64,000 nt of DNA. It comes from Bradyrhizobium rifense. Its GTDB lineage: Bacteria > Pseudomonadota > Alphaproteobacteria > Rhizobiales > Xanthobacteraceae. Where the stretch lies: the NCBI RefSeq assembly GCF_008123425.1, contig NZ_VSSS01000017.1:58775-122774 (forward strand), written 5' to 3'. Below the pieces are notes generated by a model. The model searched no databases and was not told the origin of the DNA. It worked only from the letters and a program-made list of their open reading frames with translations. The translations under genes were made by a program, and so were the position numbers. Position 1 is the stretch's first letter. Every line of letters starts with the position of its first letter. Below are positions 1 through 8,781 of the stretch, in pieces.

Positions 1-2
1 TC

Positions 3-3000
3 GACGTCAGCAATCCCAGTGCTCCGTCCCTCGTGGCGCAAGGCGACATCTCCGGCGCTGCGATCGGAACCGGTGTGGCGACGTTCAATCCATCCATCGC
101 GGTGGACGCATCGGGCGATGTCCTCATCAATTTCACCGCCAGTGGTCCGAACATGTATCCGGCGGACTACTATGTCTTCCAGGGCGGCAGCGATCCCGCC
201 GGCTCTTTCAGCGCCCCCATCCTGTATCAGGCGAGCACCAGTTTCTTCAACTCGGGGGACGGAAACAGCACGCAGCCCTGGGGCGCCAATTCATCGGCCA
301 CCGTCGACCCGAACAATCCGAACTCGTTCTGGATATCGAATGAATATGTCGCCAGCGGCTGGTGGCAGACGTCGGTCGCTCGGATCGCTATCCAGAGCTC
401 CACACCAGGTCCGGCCATTTCTTCGATTGCGGCTTCCGGGACCGGGATCACCAACGGCGCTGGCGATCTCAACGCCGGCCAGGTAGTTACGCTGACAGTC
501 AATTTCAGTGCGGCCGTGACGGTCAACACCACCGGCGGCGCGCCGACGCTGACCCTCAACGATGGCGGCACGGCGAGCTACACCAGCGGCTCGGGTGGCA
601 CCGCGCTCATCTTCAGCTACACGGTGGCGGCAGGCCAGAACACCGCCGATCTCATCATCTCGTCGTTCAACCTCAATGGCGCGGCCATCACCGATGGCAG
701 CGGCAACGCCGCCAATTTGTCGGGCGCCGCCAACTACAATCCGACCGGCACGCTACAGATCGACACGACGGCGCCGACGATTGCCTCGATCGTCGCGACC
801 GGCACCGGCATCACCAGCGGCACCGGCAATGTGAATACCGGCGGGGTCGTCACATTGACCGTCAATCTGAGCGAGGCCGTCACGGTCAACACCACGGGCG
901 GCACGCCGACGCTCACCCTGAACGATGGTGGCACGGCGAGCTACACCAGCGGCTCTGGAAGTACCGCACTCACCTTTAGCTACACGGTGGCGGCGGGGCA
1001 GACCACAGCCGATCTCGCCATCTCGGCGCTCAACCTCAACGGCGCGGTCATCAACGACGGCGCCGGCAACGCCGCCAATCTGTCGGGGGCCACCAACTAC
1101 AATCCCGCCGGCACCTTGCAGATCAACACGACGGCGCCGACGATCGCCTCGATCGCGGCTTCCGGGACGGGGATCATCAACGGAGCCGGCGATCTCAATG
1201 CCGGCAAGGTGGTCACGCTGACGGTCAGCTTCAGTGCGGCGGTGACGGTCAATACCACCGGCGGAACCCCGGCGCTGACCCTCAGCGATGGCGGCACGGC
1301 GAGCTACACGGGTGGCTCGGGTGGCACTGCGCTTACCTTCAGCTACACGGTGGCGGCAGGCCAGAACACCGCCGATCTCATCGTCTCATCGTTCGGCCTC
1401 AACGGCGCGACCATCATCGACGGCAACGGCAACGCCGCTAATCTGTCGGCGGCCACCAACTACAATCCGGCCGGCACGCTTCAGATCGACACGACGGCGC
1501 CGACGATTGCCTCGATCGTGGCTTCCGGCACCGGCATCACCAATGGCGGCGGCAATGTGAGCACCGGCCAGGTCGTCACATTGACCGTCAATCTCAGCGA
1601 GGCGGTCACGGTCGACACCACCGGTGGCGCACCGACGCTGACCCTCAATGATGGTGGCACAGCGAACTACACCAGCGGCTCGGGCGGCACCGCGCTCACC
1701 TTCAGCTACACCGTGGCTGCTGGCCAGACCACGTCCGATCTCGCCATCTCGGCCCTCAACCTCAACGGCGCGGTCATCAGCGACGGCGCAGGCAACGGCG
1801 CTAACCTGGCAGGCGCGACCAACTACAATCCCGCCGGCGCTCTGCAAGTCAATGTGGTCACCACCCCCACTTCGAGCATCCAGACGCTGTTCTCCGGGCC
1901 ATCGACAACCAGCAACTATCCGCCGCACAACGGTCTTGCCGTCGGGTCGAACTTCGTTGTGATGATCGAGGGATCGCTGATCGAATGGACGAACCTGGCC
2001 GGCGGGTCGCCGACCCAGCAGTCGGTCTACAGCTTCTTCTCATCGCTGTCGCCGACCGGCGGCCTTTTCGATCAGCGCGTCGTCTACGACAGCGTCAATC
2101 AGCGCTTCGTCGCGATGATGGAGTACCTGGCGCCGAACGGCACCACCACCGCCATGGATATTGCGGTTTCCAAGGACTCCAATCCGAACGATGGCTGGAA
2201 CTTCTCACAGCTCAATACGACGGTCACAATCAACGGTCAGCTGACCGATTCTGACCGCCCGATGTTGGCGGTCGACGGTTCGAACGTCTACATCACTGCG
2301 CCACAGTACAATATCAACGTGTCCGGTTTCGCCGGCACGGAAAACTGGGTGATCAGCGATACGGCCGGCGCGGGCGGTGGCATCTATGGTGGCGGCACGT
2401 TGAGCGTGACCGCAAGCGAGGCCATGCCGTCGACCCAGCGTATCTTCGCCGTTGCAGCCGGCAACAATGGCAAGACCTACTACGCGAGCGATTTCTCCAG
2501 CGGAGGTCAGATCCTCGTTGCATTGCAGACCTACGACAAGGCCACCAATACATTCAGCACCACCAACACCATTGCGCTCGGCAATATCGACCAGGGCGGT
2601 AGCTACACCGTGCAGCAGCAGGGGACCAGCCTGCTGCTCGATGCCGTCGATAATCGCATTGCCAGCATGGTCTATGCCAACGGCTATCTATACGCCGTGG
2701 CCGAGATGAAGCCGAGCGGGTCGAGCGTACCGCTGGTCCACTGGTTCAAGATCGACGTCAGCAATCCCAGTGCTCCATCCCTCGTGGCGCAGGGCGACAT
2801 CTCCGGCGCCTCGCTCGGAACCAACGTGGGAACGTTCGATCCCTCCATCGCGGTGGATGCATCGGGCGATGTCATCATCAATTTCACCGCCAGTGGTCCG
2901 AACATATACCCGTCGGACTATTACGTCTTCCAGAGCGGCAGCAATCCCACCGGCTCTTTCAGTGCGCCGATCCTGTATCAGGCGAGCACCGGTTTCTTCA

Positions 3001-6000
3001 ACTCGGGCGATGGAAACAGCGTGCAGCGCTGGGGCCTCAATTCATCGGCGATCGTCGACCCCAACAATCCGAACTCGTTCTGGATCTCGAGCGAATACGT
3101 CGCCAACGGCTGGTGGCAGACGTCAGTCGCTCAAATCGCCATTCAGGCCTCCGCAGGGACCGGTCCGGCCATCTCTTCGATTGCCGCGTCCGGGACCGGC
3201 ATCACCAACGGCGCCGGCGATCTCAATGCCGGCAAGCTGGTCACGTTGACGGTCAATTTCGGCGCAGCCGTGACGGTCAACACCAGCAGCGGCGCACCGA
3301 CGCTGAGCCTCAACGATGGCGGCACGGCGAGCTACACCGGCGGCTCGGGCGGCACCGCGCTCACTTTCAGCTACACGGTGGCGGCAGGCCAGAACACCGC
3401 CGATCTCGTCATCTCGTCGTTCAACCTCAACGGCGCGAGCGTCACCGATGGCAGCGGCAATGCCGCCAATTTGTCGGCGGCCACCAACTACAATCCGCTC
3501 GGCACCCTTCAGATCGACACGACGGCGCCGACGATTGCCTCGATCGCGGCGTCCGGCACCGGCATCACCAACGGCAGCGGAAATGTAAGCACCGGCCAGG
3601 TCATCACATTGACCGTCAATCTCAACGAGGCGGTGACGGTCAACACCAGCGGCGGTTCACCGACGCTCGCCCTCAATGATGGCGGCACGGCGAACTACAC
3701 CGGTGGCTCGGGCGGCTCCGCGCTTACCTTCAGCTACACGGTGGCCGCTGGCCAGACCACGTCCGATCTCGCCATCTCGGCGCTCAACCTCAACGGCGCG
3801 GTCGTCAACGACGGAGCCGGCAACGTCGCCAACCTGTCGGGCGCCACCAACTACAATCCCGCCGGCACCCTGCAGGTCAATTCGACCAACGCCGCCGGCG
3901 TTCCGCAGTTCAGCCACATCGTGGTCGTCGTTGAAGAGAACCACAACTACAACGAGATCGCCGGCAGTAGCCAGGCGCCCTACATCAACAGCCTCATGGC
4001 CGGCGGCGCCTCGCTGACCAACTTCACGGCGGAAACTCATCCGAGCCAAGGGAACTATTTCGCCCTTTATGCCGGCTCGACCTTCGGCGTCACCGACGAC
4101 AACGCTTACAGCCTGCCGGATCCAACGCTCTACACCGTCTTGCACAATGCGGGCCTTAGCTTCACGGGCTACGTTGACGAGGGGAACGGAGGCAGCGACT
4201 TCAACCACGACCCCTGGGTTTCATTCCCCGAAAGCCGTACGATTCAGACAGATTTCACCAGCTTTCCCGCGCTGTTTGCCAACGGCAATTATTCGAGCCT
4301 CCCGACTGTCTCGTTCGTGATTCCAAGTGTCGGCAACGACATGCACAACGGGACGATCACCGACGGCGATACGTGGCTTCAGCAAAATCTAAGTGCCTAC
4401 GCCCAGTGGGCCGTCAGCAATAATTCTCTTCTCGTCGTGACTTGGGATGAAGATGATAACGGCAACAACCAGATTCCAACTTTATTGTATGGTGCCAATG
4501 TCGTCGCTGGAAACTACGGCGCCGCCTACAATCATTATAACCTCCTGAGCACGATCCTCGGTTCGTATGGCTTGACCGCCCCCAACACCGCCGCGGGAGC
4601 CGCGCCCATTCAGGTCTTCGGAGGCGCTGCGGCGGCCTCGCCGACGATTGCCTCAATCGCGGCCTCCGGCACCGGGATCACCAATGGCAGCGGCGATCTC
4701 AACGCCGGCAAGGTGGTCACGCTGACTGTCAACTTCAGTGCGGCTGTGACCGTCAATACCACCGGCGGCGCACCGACACTGACCCTCAACGATGGCGGCA
4801 CGGCGAGTTACACCGGCGGCTCGGGCGGCACCGCGCTCACCTTCAGCTACACCGTCGCGGCAGGCCAGAACACCGCCGATCTCATCGTCTCATCGCTCAA
4901 CCTCAACGGCGCGGCCATTACCGATGGCAGCGGCAACGCCGCCAATTTGTCAGGAGCCACCAACGCCAATCCGGCCGGCACGCTTCAGGTCGACACGACG
5001 GCGCCGACGATTGCCTCGATCGCGGCCTCCGGCACCGGCATCACCAGCGGCAGCGGTAATCTCAATTCCGGCAAGGTGGTGACGCTGACGGTCAATTTCA
5101 GCGAGGCGGTGACTGTCAACACCACCGGCGGTACACCGACGCTGACGCTCAACGATGGCGGCACGGCGAGCTACACCGGCGGCTCGGGCGGCACCGCGCT
5201 CACCTTTAGCTATACGGTGGCAGCAGGCCAGAATACTGCCGATCTCATCGTCTCCGCGTTCAACCTTAACGGCGGGGCCATCACCGATGGCGGCGGCAAC
5301 GCCGCCAATCTGTCGGGCGCGACCAACGCCAATCCCGCCGGCACGCTCAAGATCGACACGACGGTGCCGACGATTGCCTCGATCGTCGCGACCGGCACCG
5401 GCATCACCAGCGGCACCGGCAATGTGAATACCGGCGGGGTCGTCACATTGACGGTCAATCTCAGCGAGGCGGTGACGGTCAACACCGCCGGCGGCACGCC
5501 GACGCTCGCCCTCAACGATGGCGGCACGGCAAGCTACATCAGCGGTTCGGGCAGTACTGCGCTCACCTTCCGCTACACGGTGGCGGCGGGGCAAACCACA
5601 CCCGATCTCACGATCTCGTCGTTCAACCTCAACGGCGCGGTCGTCAACGACGGCGCCGGCAATGCCGTCAATCTGTCGGGCGCTGGCAATTACAATCCCA
5701 GCGGCATCCTCCAGGTCAACAGACCGCCTACGACGATTGCCTCGATCGTGGCCTCCGGCACCGGCATCACCAACGGCGCCGGCGATCTCAATGCCGGCAA
5801 GGTGGTCACTCTGACGGTCAACTTCGGTGCAGCCGTGACGGTCAATACCGCGGGCGGCACCCCGAGGCTCGCCCTCAACGATGGCGGCACGGCGAGCTAC
5901 ACCGGCGGCTCGGGCAGCACCGCGCTCACCTTCAGCTACACGGTGGCGGCAGGCCAGAACACGGCCGATCTCATCGTCTCATCGCTCGCCCTCAACGGCG

Positions 6001-7007
6001 GAACCATCATCGATGGCAACGGCAACGCCGCGAATCTGTCGGGGGCCACCAACTTCAATCCGGCCGGCACCCTGCAGATCGACACGACGGCGCCCACGAT
6101 TGCGATCAGCACCATCGCAGGTGACAACATTGTCAATGCGACGGAAGGTGCTGCGGGCTTCGCCGTCAGCGGCACAACGTCTGGCGCTGAGAACGGTCGG
6201 ATCGTCACCGTTAATATCCTCAACAGCGCGAACGCGATCGTTAATTCCTATACGAAGGCGGTGAGCAGCAACGCGTGGTCGGTTGCTGTGACGAGCGCGC
6301 AAGCAGCTGCCTTGGCGGATGGAAACTACACCGTCTCTGCCAGCGTCTCAGACGCGGCCGGAAATCCGGCGCCGACCGCGACCCGCGCCCTGACGATGGA
6401 TCAGGACAAGGTGCCCGAGGTCCCGGGACTGACCATCAGCAGCACGTCGCTGACGGTGCAGGCCGGAGGATCCATCGCGTTGGGCATCACCGCGACGCCC
6501 GTCGATTCCGACGACAAACTGTCGCTGACGATCAGCGGCTTGCCCAGTTACGAGTCGATCACAGCGCCTGCGGGAAATACTGTCACGAGCAGCCTTCAAT
6601 CCAACGGAACCTATACCTGGACCATTACCGAGGGAGCCGCCACGACGGGCACGCCGCTCACCGGATTGACGCTGTCGTCGAGCTATACGGGCACGGATCA
6701 TCCGGTCGCGATATTCGCGGTGACGGCAAGCAACACGACTACGGGCGAAACCGCGACATCGGCGTCACAGACCATGACGGTGACCGATCCGCCGGCGGAC
6801 CCGTCTGGTGGTGGAGCCGTGTCGTTGCCGGCTGGCACCGCTATCGGTTGGCCCCAGGGGCATATCGACCGCCTTGCAGCGCTGATGGATCAATTCTCGG
6901 CAGCCGGCTTCCGAGGAGGCCCCTCTGGCCCGATCTCCTCGGCGTTCTATCCGCAAGCCGGCCCGGAGAACCAGTTCCTTGCGGCTCCTCATTTCCACTC
7001 GGGATAA
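3..7007 (+). CDS. Giant repetitive secreted protein with Ig-like repeats and an embedded phosphoesterase domain (5' end outside window)
   Basis: The reading frame is open from the first bases, and the opening residues (DVSNPSAPSLVAQGDISGA) recur near base 2757, so the true start lies upstream. About 2334 residues are visible. A propeller-like segment covers residues 1-135 and recurs in full at about 617-1052. Ten near-identical repeats of about 121 residues, each with the motifs GTGIT, TLTLNDGGTASY and FSYTVAAGQ, start near bases 409, 773, 1136, 1496, 3161, 3527, 4634, 5003, 5366 and 5729. Between repeats 6 and 7 (about residues 1300-1540) lies a domain resembling the PF04185 phosphoesterase family, with VVVVEENHNYNEI, VVTWDEDD and a late histidine (YNHYNLLSTI) as likely metal ligands. 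Two more beta-rich domains follow, then a Gly/Pro-rich tail without an LPXTG or other recognised anchor. Repeats of this kind suggest a cell-surface or secreted adhesin-like protein; the enzymatic role is inferred from motifs alone. Confidence 0.85.
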   Translation, partial: DVSNPSAPSLVAQGDISGAAIGTGVATFNPSIAVDASGDVLINFTASGPNMYPADYYVFQGGSDPAGSFSAPILYQASTSFFNSGDGNSTQPWGANSSATVDPNNPNSFWISNEYVASGWWQTSVARIAIQSSTPGPAISSIAASGTGITNGAGDLNAGQVVTLTVNFSAAVTVNTTGGAPTLTLNDGGTASYTSGSGGTALIFSYTVAAGQNTADLIISSFNLNGAAITDGSGNAANLSGAANYNPTGTLQIDTTAPTIASIVATGTGITSGTGNVNTGGVVTLTVNLSEAVTVNTTGGTPTLTLNDGGTASYTSGSGSTALTFSYTVAAGQTTADLAISALNLNGAVINDGAGNAANLSGATNYNPAGTLQINTTAPTIASIAASGTGIINGAGDLNAGKVVTLTVSFSAAVTVNTTGGTPALTLSDGGTASYTGGSGGTALTFSYTVAAGQNTADLIVSSFGLNGATIIDGNGNAANLSAATNYNPAGTLQIDTTAPTIASIVASGTGITNGGGNVSTGQVVTLTVNLSEAVTVDTTGGAPTLTLNDGGTANYTSGSGGTALTFSYTVAAGQTTSDLAISALNLNGAVISDGAGNGANLAGATNYNPAGALQVNVVTTPTSSIQTLFSGPSTTSNYPPHNGLAVGSNFVVMIEGSLIEWTNLAGGSPTQQSVYSFFSSLSPTGGLFDQRVVYDSVNQRFVAMMEYLAPNGTTTAMDIAVSKDSNPNDGWNFSQLNTTVTINGQLTDSDRPMLAVDGSNVYITAPQYNINVSGFAGTENWVISDTAGAGGGIYGGGTLSVTASEAMPSTQRIFAVAAGNNGKTYYASDFSSGGQILVALQTYDKATNTFSTTNTIALGNIDQGGSYTVQQQGTSLLLDAVDNRIASMVYANGYLYAVAEMKPSGSSVPLVHWFKIDVSNPSAPSLVAQGDISGASLGTNVGTFDPSIAVDASGDVIINFTASGPNIYPSDYYVFQSGSNPTGSFSAPILYQASTGFFNSGDGNSVQRWGLNSSAIVDPNNPNSFWISSEYVANGWWQTSVAQIAIQASAGTGPAISSIAASGTGITNGAGDLNAGKLVTLTVNFGAAVTVNTSSGAPTLSLNDGGTASYTGGSGGTALTFSYTVAAGQNTADLVISSFNLNGASVTDGSGNAANLSAATNYNPLGTLQIDTTAPTIASIAASGTGITNGSGNVSTGQVITLTVNLNEAVTVNTSGGSPTLALNDGGTANYTGGSGGSALTFSYTVAAGQTTSDLAISALNLNGAVVNDGAGNVANLSGATNYNPAGTLQVNSTNAAGVPQFSHIVVVVEENHNYNEIAGSSQAPYINSLMAGGASLTNFTAETHPSQGNYFALYAGSTFGVTDDNAYSLPDPTLYTVLHNAGLSFTGYVDEGNGGSDFNHDPWVSFPESRTIQTDFTSFPALFANGNYSSLPTVSFVIPSVGNDMHNGTITDGDTWLQQNLSAYAQWAVSNNSLLVVTWDEDDNGNNQIPTLLYGANVVAGNYGAAYNHYNLLSTILGSYGLTAPNTAAGAAPIQVFGGAAAASPTIASIAASGTGITNGSGDLNAGKVVTLTVNFSAAVTVNTTGGAPTLTLNDGGTASYTGGSGGTALTFSYTVAAGQNTADLIVSSLNLNGAAITDGSGNAANLSGATNANPAGTLQVDTTAPTIASIAASGTGITSGSGNLNSGKVVTLTVNFSEAVTVNTTGGTPTLTLNDGGTASYTGGSGGTALTFSYTVAAGQNTADLIVSAFNLNGGAITDGGGNAANLSGATNANPAGTLKIDTTVPTIASIVATGTGITSGTGNVNTGGVVTLTVNLSEAVTVNTAGGTPTLALNDGGTASYISGSGSTALTFRYTVAAGQTTPDLTISSFNLNGAVVNDGAGNAVNLSGAGNYNPSGILQVNRPPTTIASIVASGTGITNGAGDLNAGKVVTLTVNFGAAVTVNTAGGTPRLALNDGGTASYTGGSGSTALTFSYTVAAGQNTADLIVSSLALNGGTIIDGNGNAANLSGATNFNPAGTLQIDTTAPTIAISTIAGDNIVNATEGAAGFAVSGTTSGAENGRIVTVNILNSANAIVNSYTKAVSSNAWSVAVTSAQAAALADGNYTVSASVSDAAGNPAPTATRALTMDQDKVPEVPGLTISSTSLTVQAGGSIALGITATPVDSDDKLSLTISGLPSYESITAPAGNTVTSSLQSNGTYTWTITEGAATTGTPLTGLTLSSSYTGTDHPVAIFAVTASNTTTGETATSASQTMTVTDPPADPSGGGAVSLPAGTAIGWPQGHIDRLAALMDQFSAAGFRGGPSGPISSAFYPQAGPENQFLAAPHFHSG
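409..6092 (+). repeat. Ten ~363-bp in-frame coding repeats (four + two + four)
   Basis: Each unit encodes about 121 residues running from (P)TIASIAASGTGIT to NYNPAGTLQIDTTA. Units lie at about 409-1850, 3161-3888 and 4634-6092, interrupted by the propeller-like domain and by the phosphoesterase-like domain. DNA identity between units is very high, which points to recent duplication or recombination and makes the locus prone to length variation and misassembly. Confidence 0.9.
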
Positions 7008-7388
7008 GACCGGAGGACCCGGCTCGCTCAGCTTCCACGGTCCCTTCGCGCCATCGTCGGCATCGGATTGCCTCGGCAATCGTGCCGTGTGCTGCAGCTG
7101 CACGTCCAAGATCACGATCTGTTCCGACGGGCTGTCCCGTCCTGTCCGGACGTAACCCCCTGAGTCCGGGGCCGAATTTTCGTGTTGTCCGAATTTGTTC
7201 TCAGTCGGCCAAACTTTGTTCATGGCCGTTGTTCATGTTGGTCATCATGTGGCCGAATTCTGTTCATGCCCCCAATGGACTAAGCGGAAAACCAGCCTGC
7301 CCCGCGCTTAGCCAGCGCTTGTTGCATCGAGGCCGCCTGCGGTGCGGGTTGGTAGCGTTCCCCGCGACCATGAGGTAACGCAAGCTCG
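7008..7388. other. Non-coding gap with short IS-like direct repeats
   Basis: No convincing gene is seen. At 7170-7270 the motif gGCCgAAtTtTGTTCATG occurs in four degenerate copies, near 7170, 7186, 7206 and 7250. Clustered short repeats of this kind are known at the ends of IS21-type elements. No transposase gene accompanies them, so at most this is a remnant end. Confidence 0.35.
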
Positions 7389-8225
7389 TCAATTCGTCGG
7401 CCCATCCCCCCTGATCGCGAACGTCGTCGTCTTCAGCTTGGTCATGCCGAACTTGTCGAACAGCTTGTCATAGGTGCCGTCGGCGCGGGCCGCGGTGAGG
7501 GCGTCGGCGAAAGCTTGCGCCAGCAGCTTGTCACGAAAGGCAAAGGTGATGTCGGTGCCGGCGATGTCGCGGACCCAGATCTTTGCGATGCCCTTCTGCT
7601 CCAGCGAGTTCGCGGTCTCGTTGATGTTGAGCGCGGCTTCGAGCTGGCCGGCGCGCAGCGCTGCCGAGGTCGCGGTCACCGTGGTGAAAGTGCGCAGCTC
7701 GATCGGCTTCAGACCCCTGGCCTCCATCGCGGCGCTGAACTCGCGCGCCTTGCGCTCGGTGTAGGTCGCAGATTCCACGCCCACCACGCGGCCGGCGAGA
7801 TCCTCGAATTTTTCCAGCTTCAGACTGGAGGAGGGATCGGTGTAGATGCTGATTGCCTGCTGCGCGTAAGGCACGAGGTAGAGCATCTTCGAGCGCTCCT
7901 CGGTCCAGAACAGGCCGGTGTTGATGGCATCGAAGCGGCCCGAGCGTAGCGCCGGGATCATCGGCGGGAAGTCCATGCGCAGGAAGACAGCCTCGATGCA
8001 GAGGCGCTTGGCGATTTCCGTGGCGAGCTCGACATTGAGGCCCTGTAACTCGCCCTTGTCGTCGACGAATTGCTGCGGCGGCAGCGTCGGATTGATCGAC
8101 ATCTGCCATTTCGGCGCCTCGATCAGGCTCGACGCGGGCACCTTTGGCGTACAGGTCTGGGCGCTGGCTGCGTGGGAGAGGCCGACCAGCAGGACGAAGG
8201 CGGAGAAGGTTTTGGGAAATCGCAT
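7389..8225 (-). CDS. Family 3 periplasmic solute-binding protein (polar amino acid ABC type), orphan
   Basis: This 278-residue protein has a signal peptide (MRFPKTFSAFVLLVGLSHAASAQ region) followed by a family 3 solute-binding fold. Motifs NPTLPPQQFVDDKGELQGLN and RSGRFDAINTGLFWTEERS are typical of amino acid and opine binding proteins. An upstream ATG would add 28 residues before the signal peptide. I chose 8225 because AGGAG sits about six bases ahead of it and the signal peptide then begins properly. It has the same length as, and closely resembles, the binding protein at 18668-19504, which has its own permease and ATPase. No permease adjoins this one. It is the last gene of the minus arm of the LacI island, so it probably serves the same importer with a different ligand preference. 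Confidence 0.88.
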   Translation of the reverse strand: MRFPKTFSAFVLLVGLSHAASAQTCTPKVPASSLIEAPKWQMSINPTLPPQQFVDDKGELQGLNVELATEIAKRLCIEAVFLRMDFPPMIPALRSGRFDAINTGLFWTEERSKMLYLVPYAQQAISIYTDPSSSLKLEKFEDLAGRVVGVESATYTERKAREFSAAMEARGLKPIELRTFTTVTATSAALRAGQLEAALNINETANSLEQKGIAKIWVRDIAGTDITFAFRDKLLAQAFADALTAARADGTYDKLFDKFGMTKLKTTTFAIRGDGPTN

Positions 8226-8289
8226 CAAAGTACTCCTGTCAAATCGTGGTGGCAGTTGAGCCGTCTCCGGTCCGATGTCCTGTTCATGG

Positions 8290-8772
8290 TCACGTGGCTG
8301 CCGTCGCATCGACTTGCCGGGTTAGGATCAGCGAGATGTGACGGGCCGCCGTCACGACCTCGTCGCGCTGGTTGAGCAGGTCGAGTGTCTCGACGACGAT
8401 GCCGCGCTCTGGATTTTTGGTGGGCCGCTTCTCGACGAAGCGGAAGCGGACGCGCAAGGTGTCGCCGGCGACGATGGGCCCTTTGAACTTCACCTGGTCC
8501 CAGCCGAGCGAGGCGACCGAGGTCTCCTCATACAGCTTCAGCTCGGACTTCAATCCCTCCATCAGCGACAGGCCGAACAGCCCGTGGCCGATCACCGCGG
8601 GAAAGCCGCGCGAGCGCGCGTAGCTTCCGTCGATATGAAGCGGATGATGATCGCGCGTGACGTCGGCGAAGGTCGCGATATCGGCCTCGGTCACGGTGTG
8701 AACGGCAGTCTCGAACTCCGCGCCCAGCGCGATGTCCTCGTAACGGAGATTGATGGGAGCGCTCGTGTCCAT
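8290..8772 (-). CDS. MaoC-like hotdog hydratase
   Basis: A 160-residue single-hotdog protein of the MaoC (R-specific enoyl-CoA hydratase) family. The catalytic signature reads FADVTRDHHPLHID, giving an aspartate and a histidine in the expected places, with His where Asn is usual in G-D-x-N-P-x-H. GHGLFGLSL follows as in the family. The reaction would be hydration of a 2-enoyl-CoA, or dehydration in reverse, in the cytoplasm. It sits 9 bases after the CoA-transferase gene in the same operon, downstream of an acyl-CoA dehydrogenase, which fits a short beta-oxidation-like sequence of CoA activation, desaturation and hydration. The substrate is unknown. Confidence 0.85.
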   Translation of the reverse strand: MDTSAPINLRYEDIALGAEFETAVHTVTEADIATFADVTRDHHPLHIDGSYARSRGFPAVIGHGLFGLSLMEGLKSELKLYEETSVASLGWDQVKFKGPIVAGDTLRVRFRFVEKRPTKNPERGIVVETLDLLNQRDEVVTAARHISLILTRQVDATAAT

Positions 8773-8781
8773 GCCGATCCG

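Noticed and set aside
409..6092. Regularly spaced repeats as a CRISPR or satellite array
   Set aside because: The units are ~363 bp, in frame and coding, with no spacers of CRISPR size.
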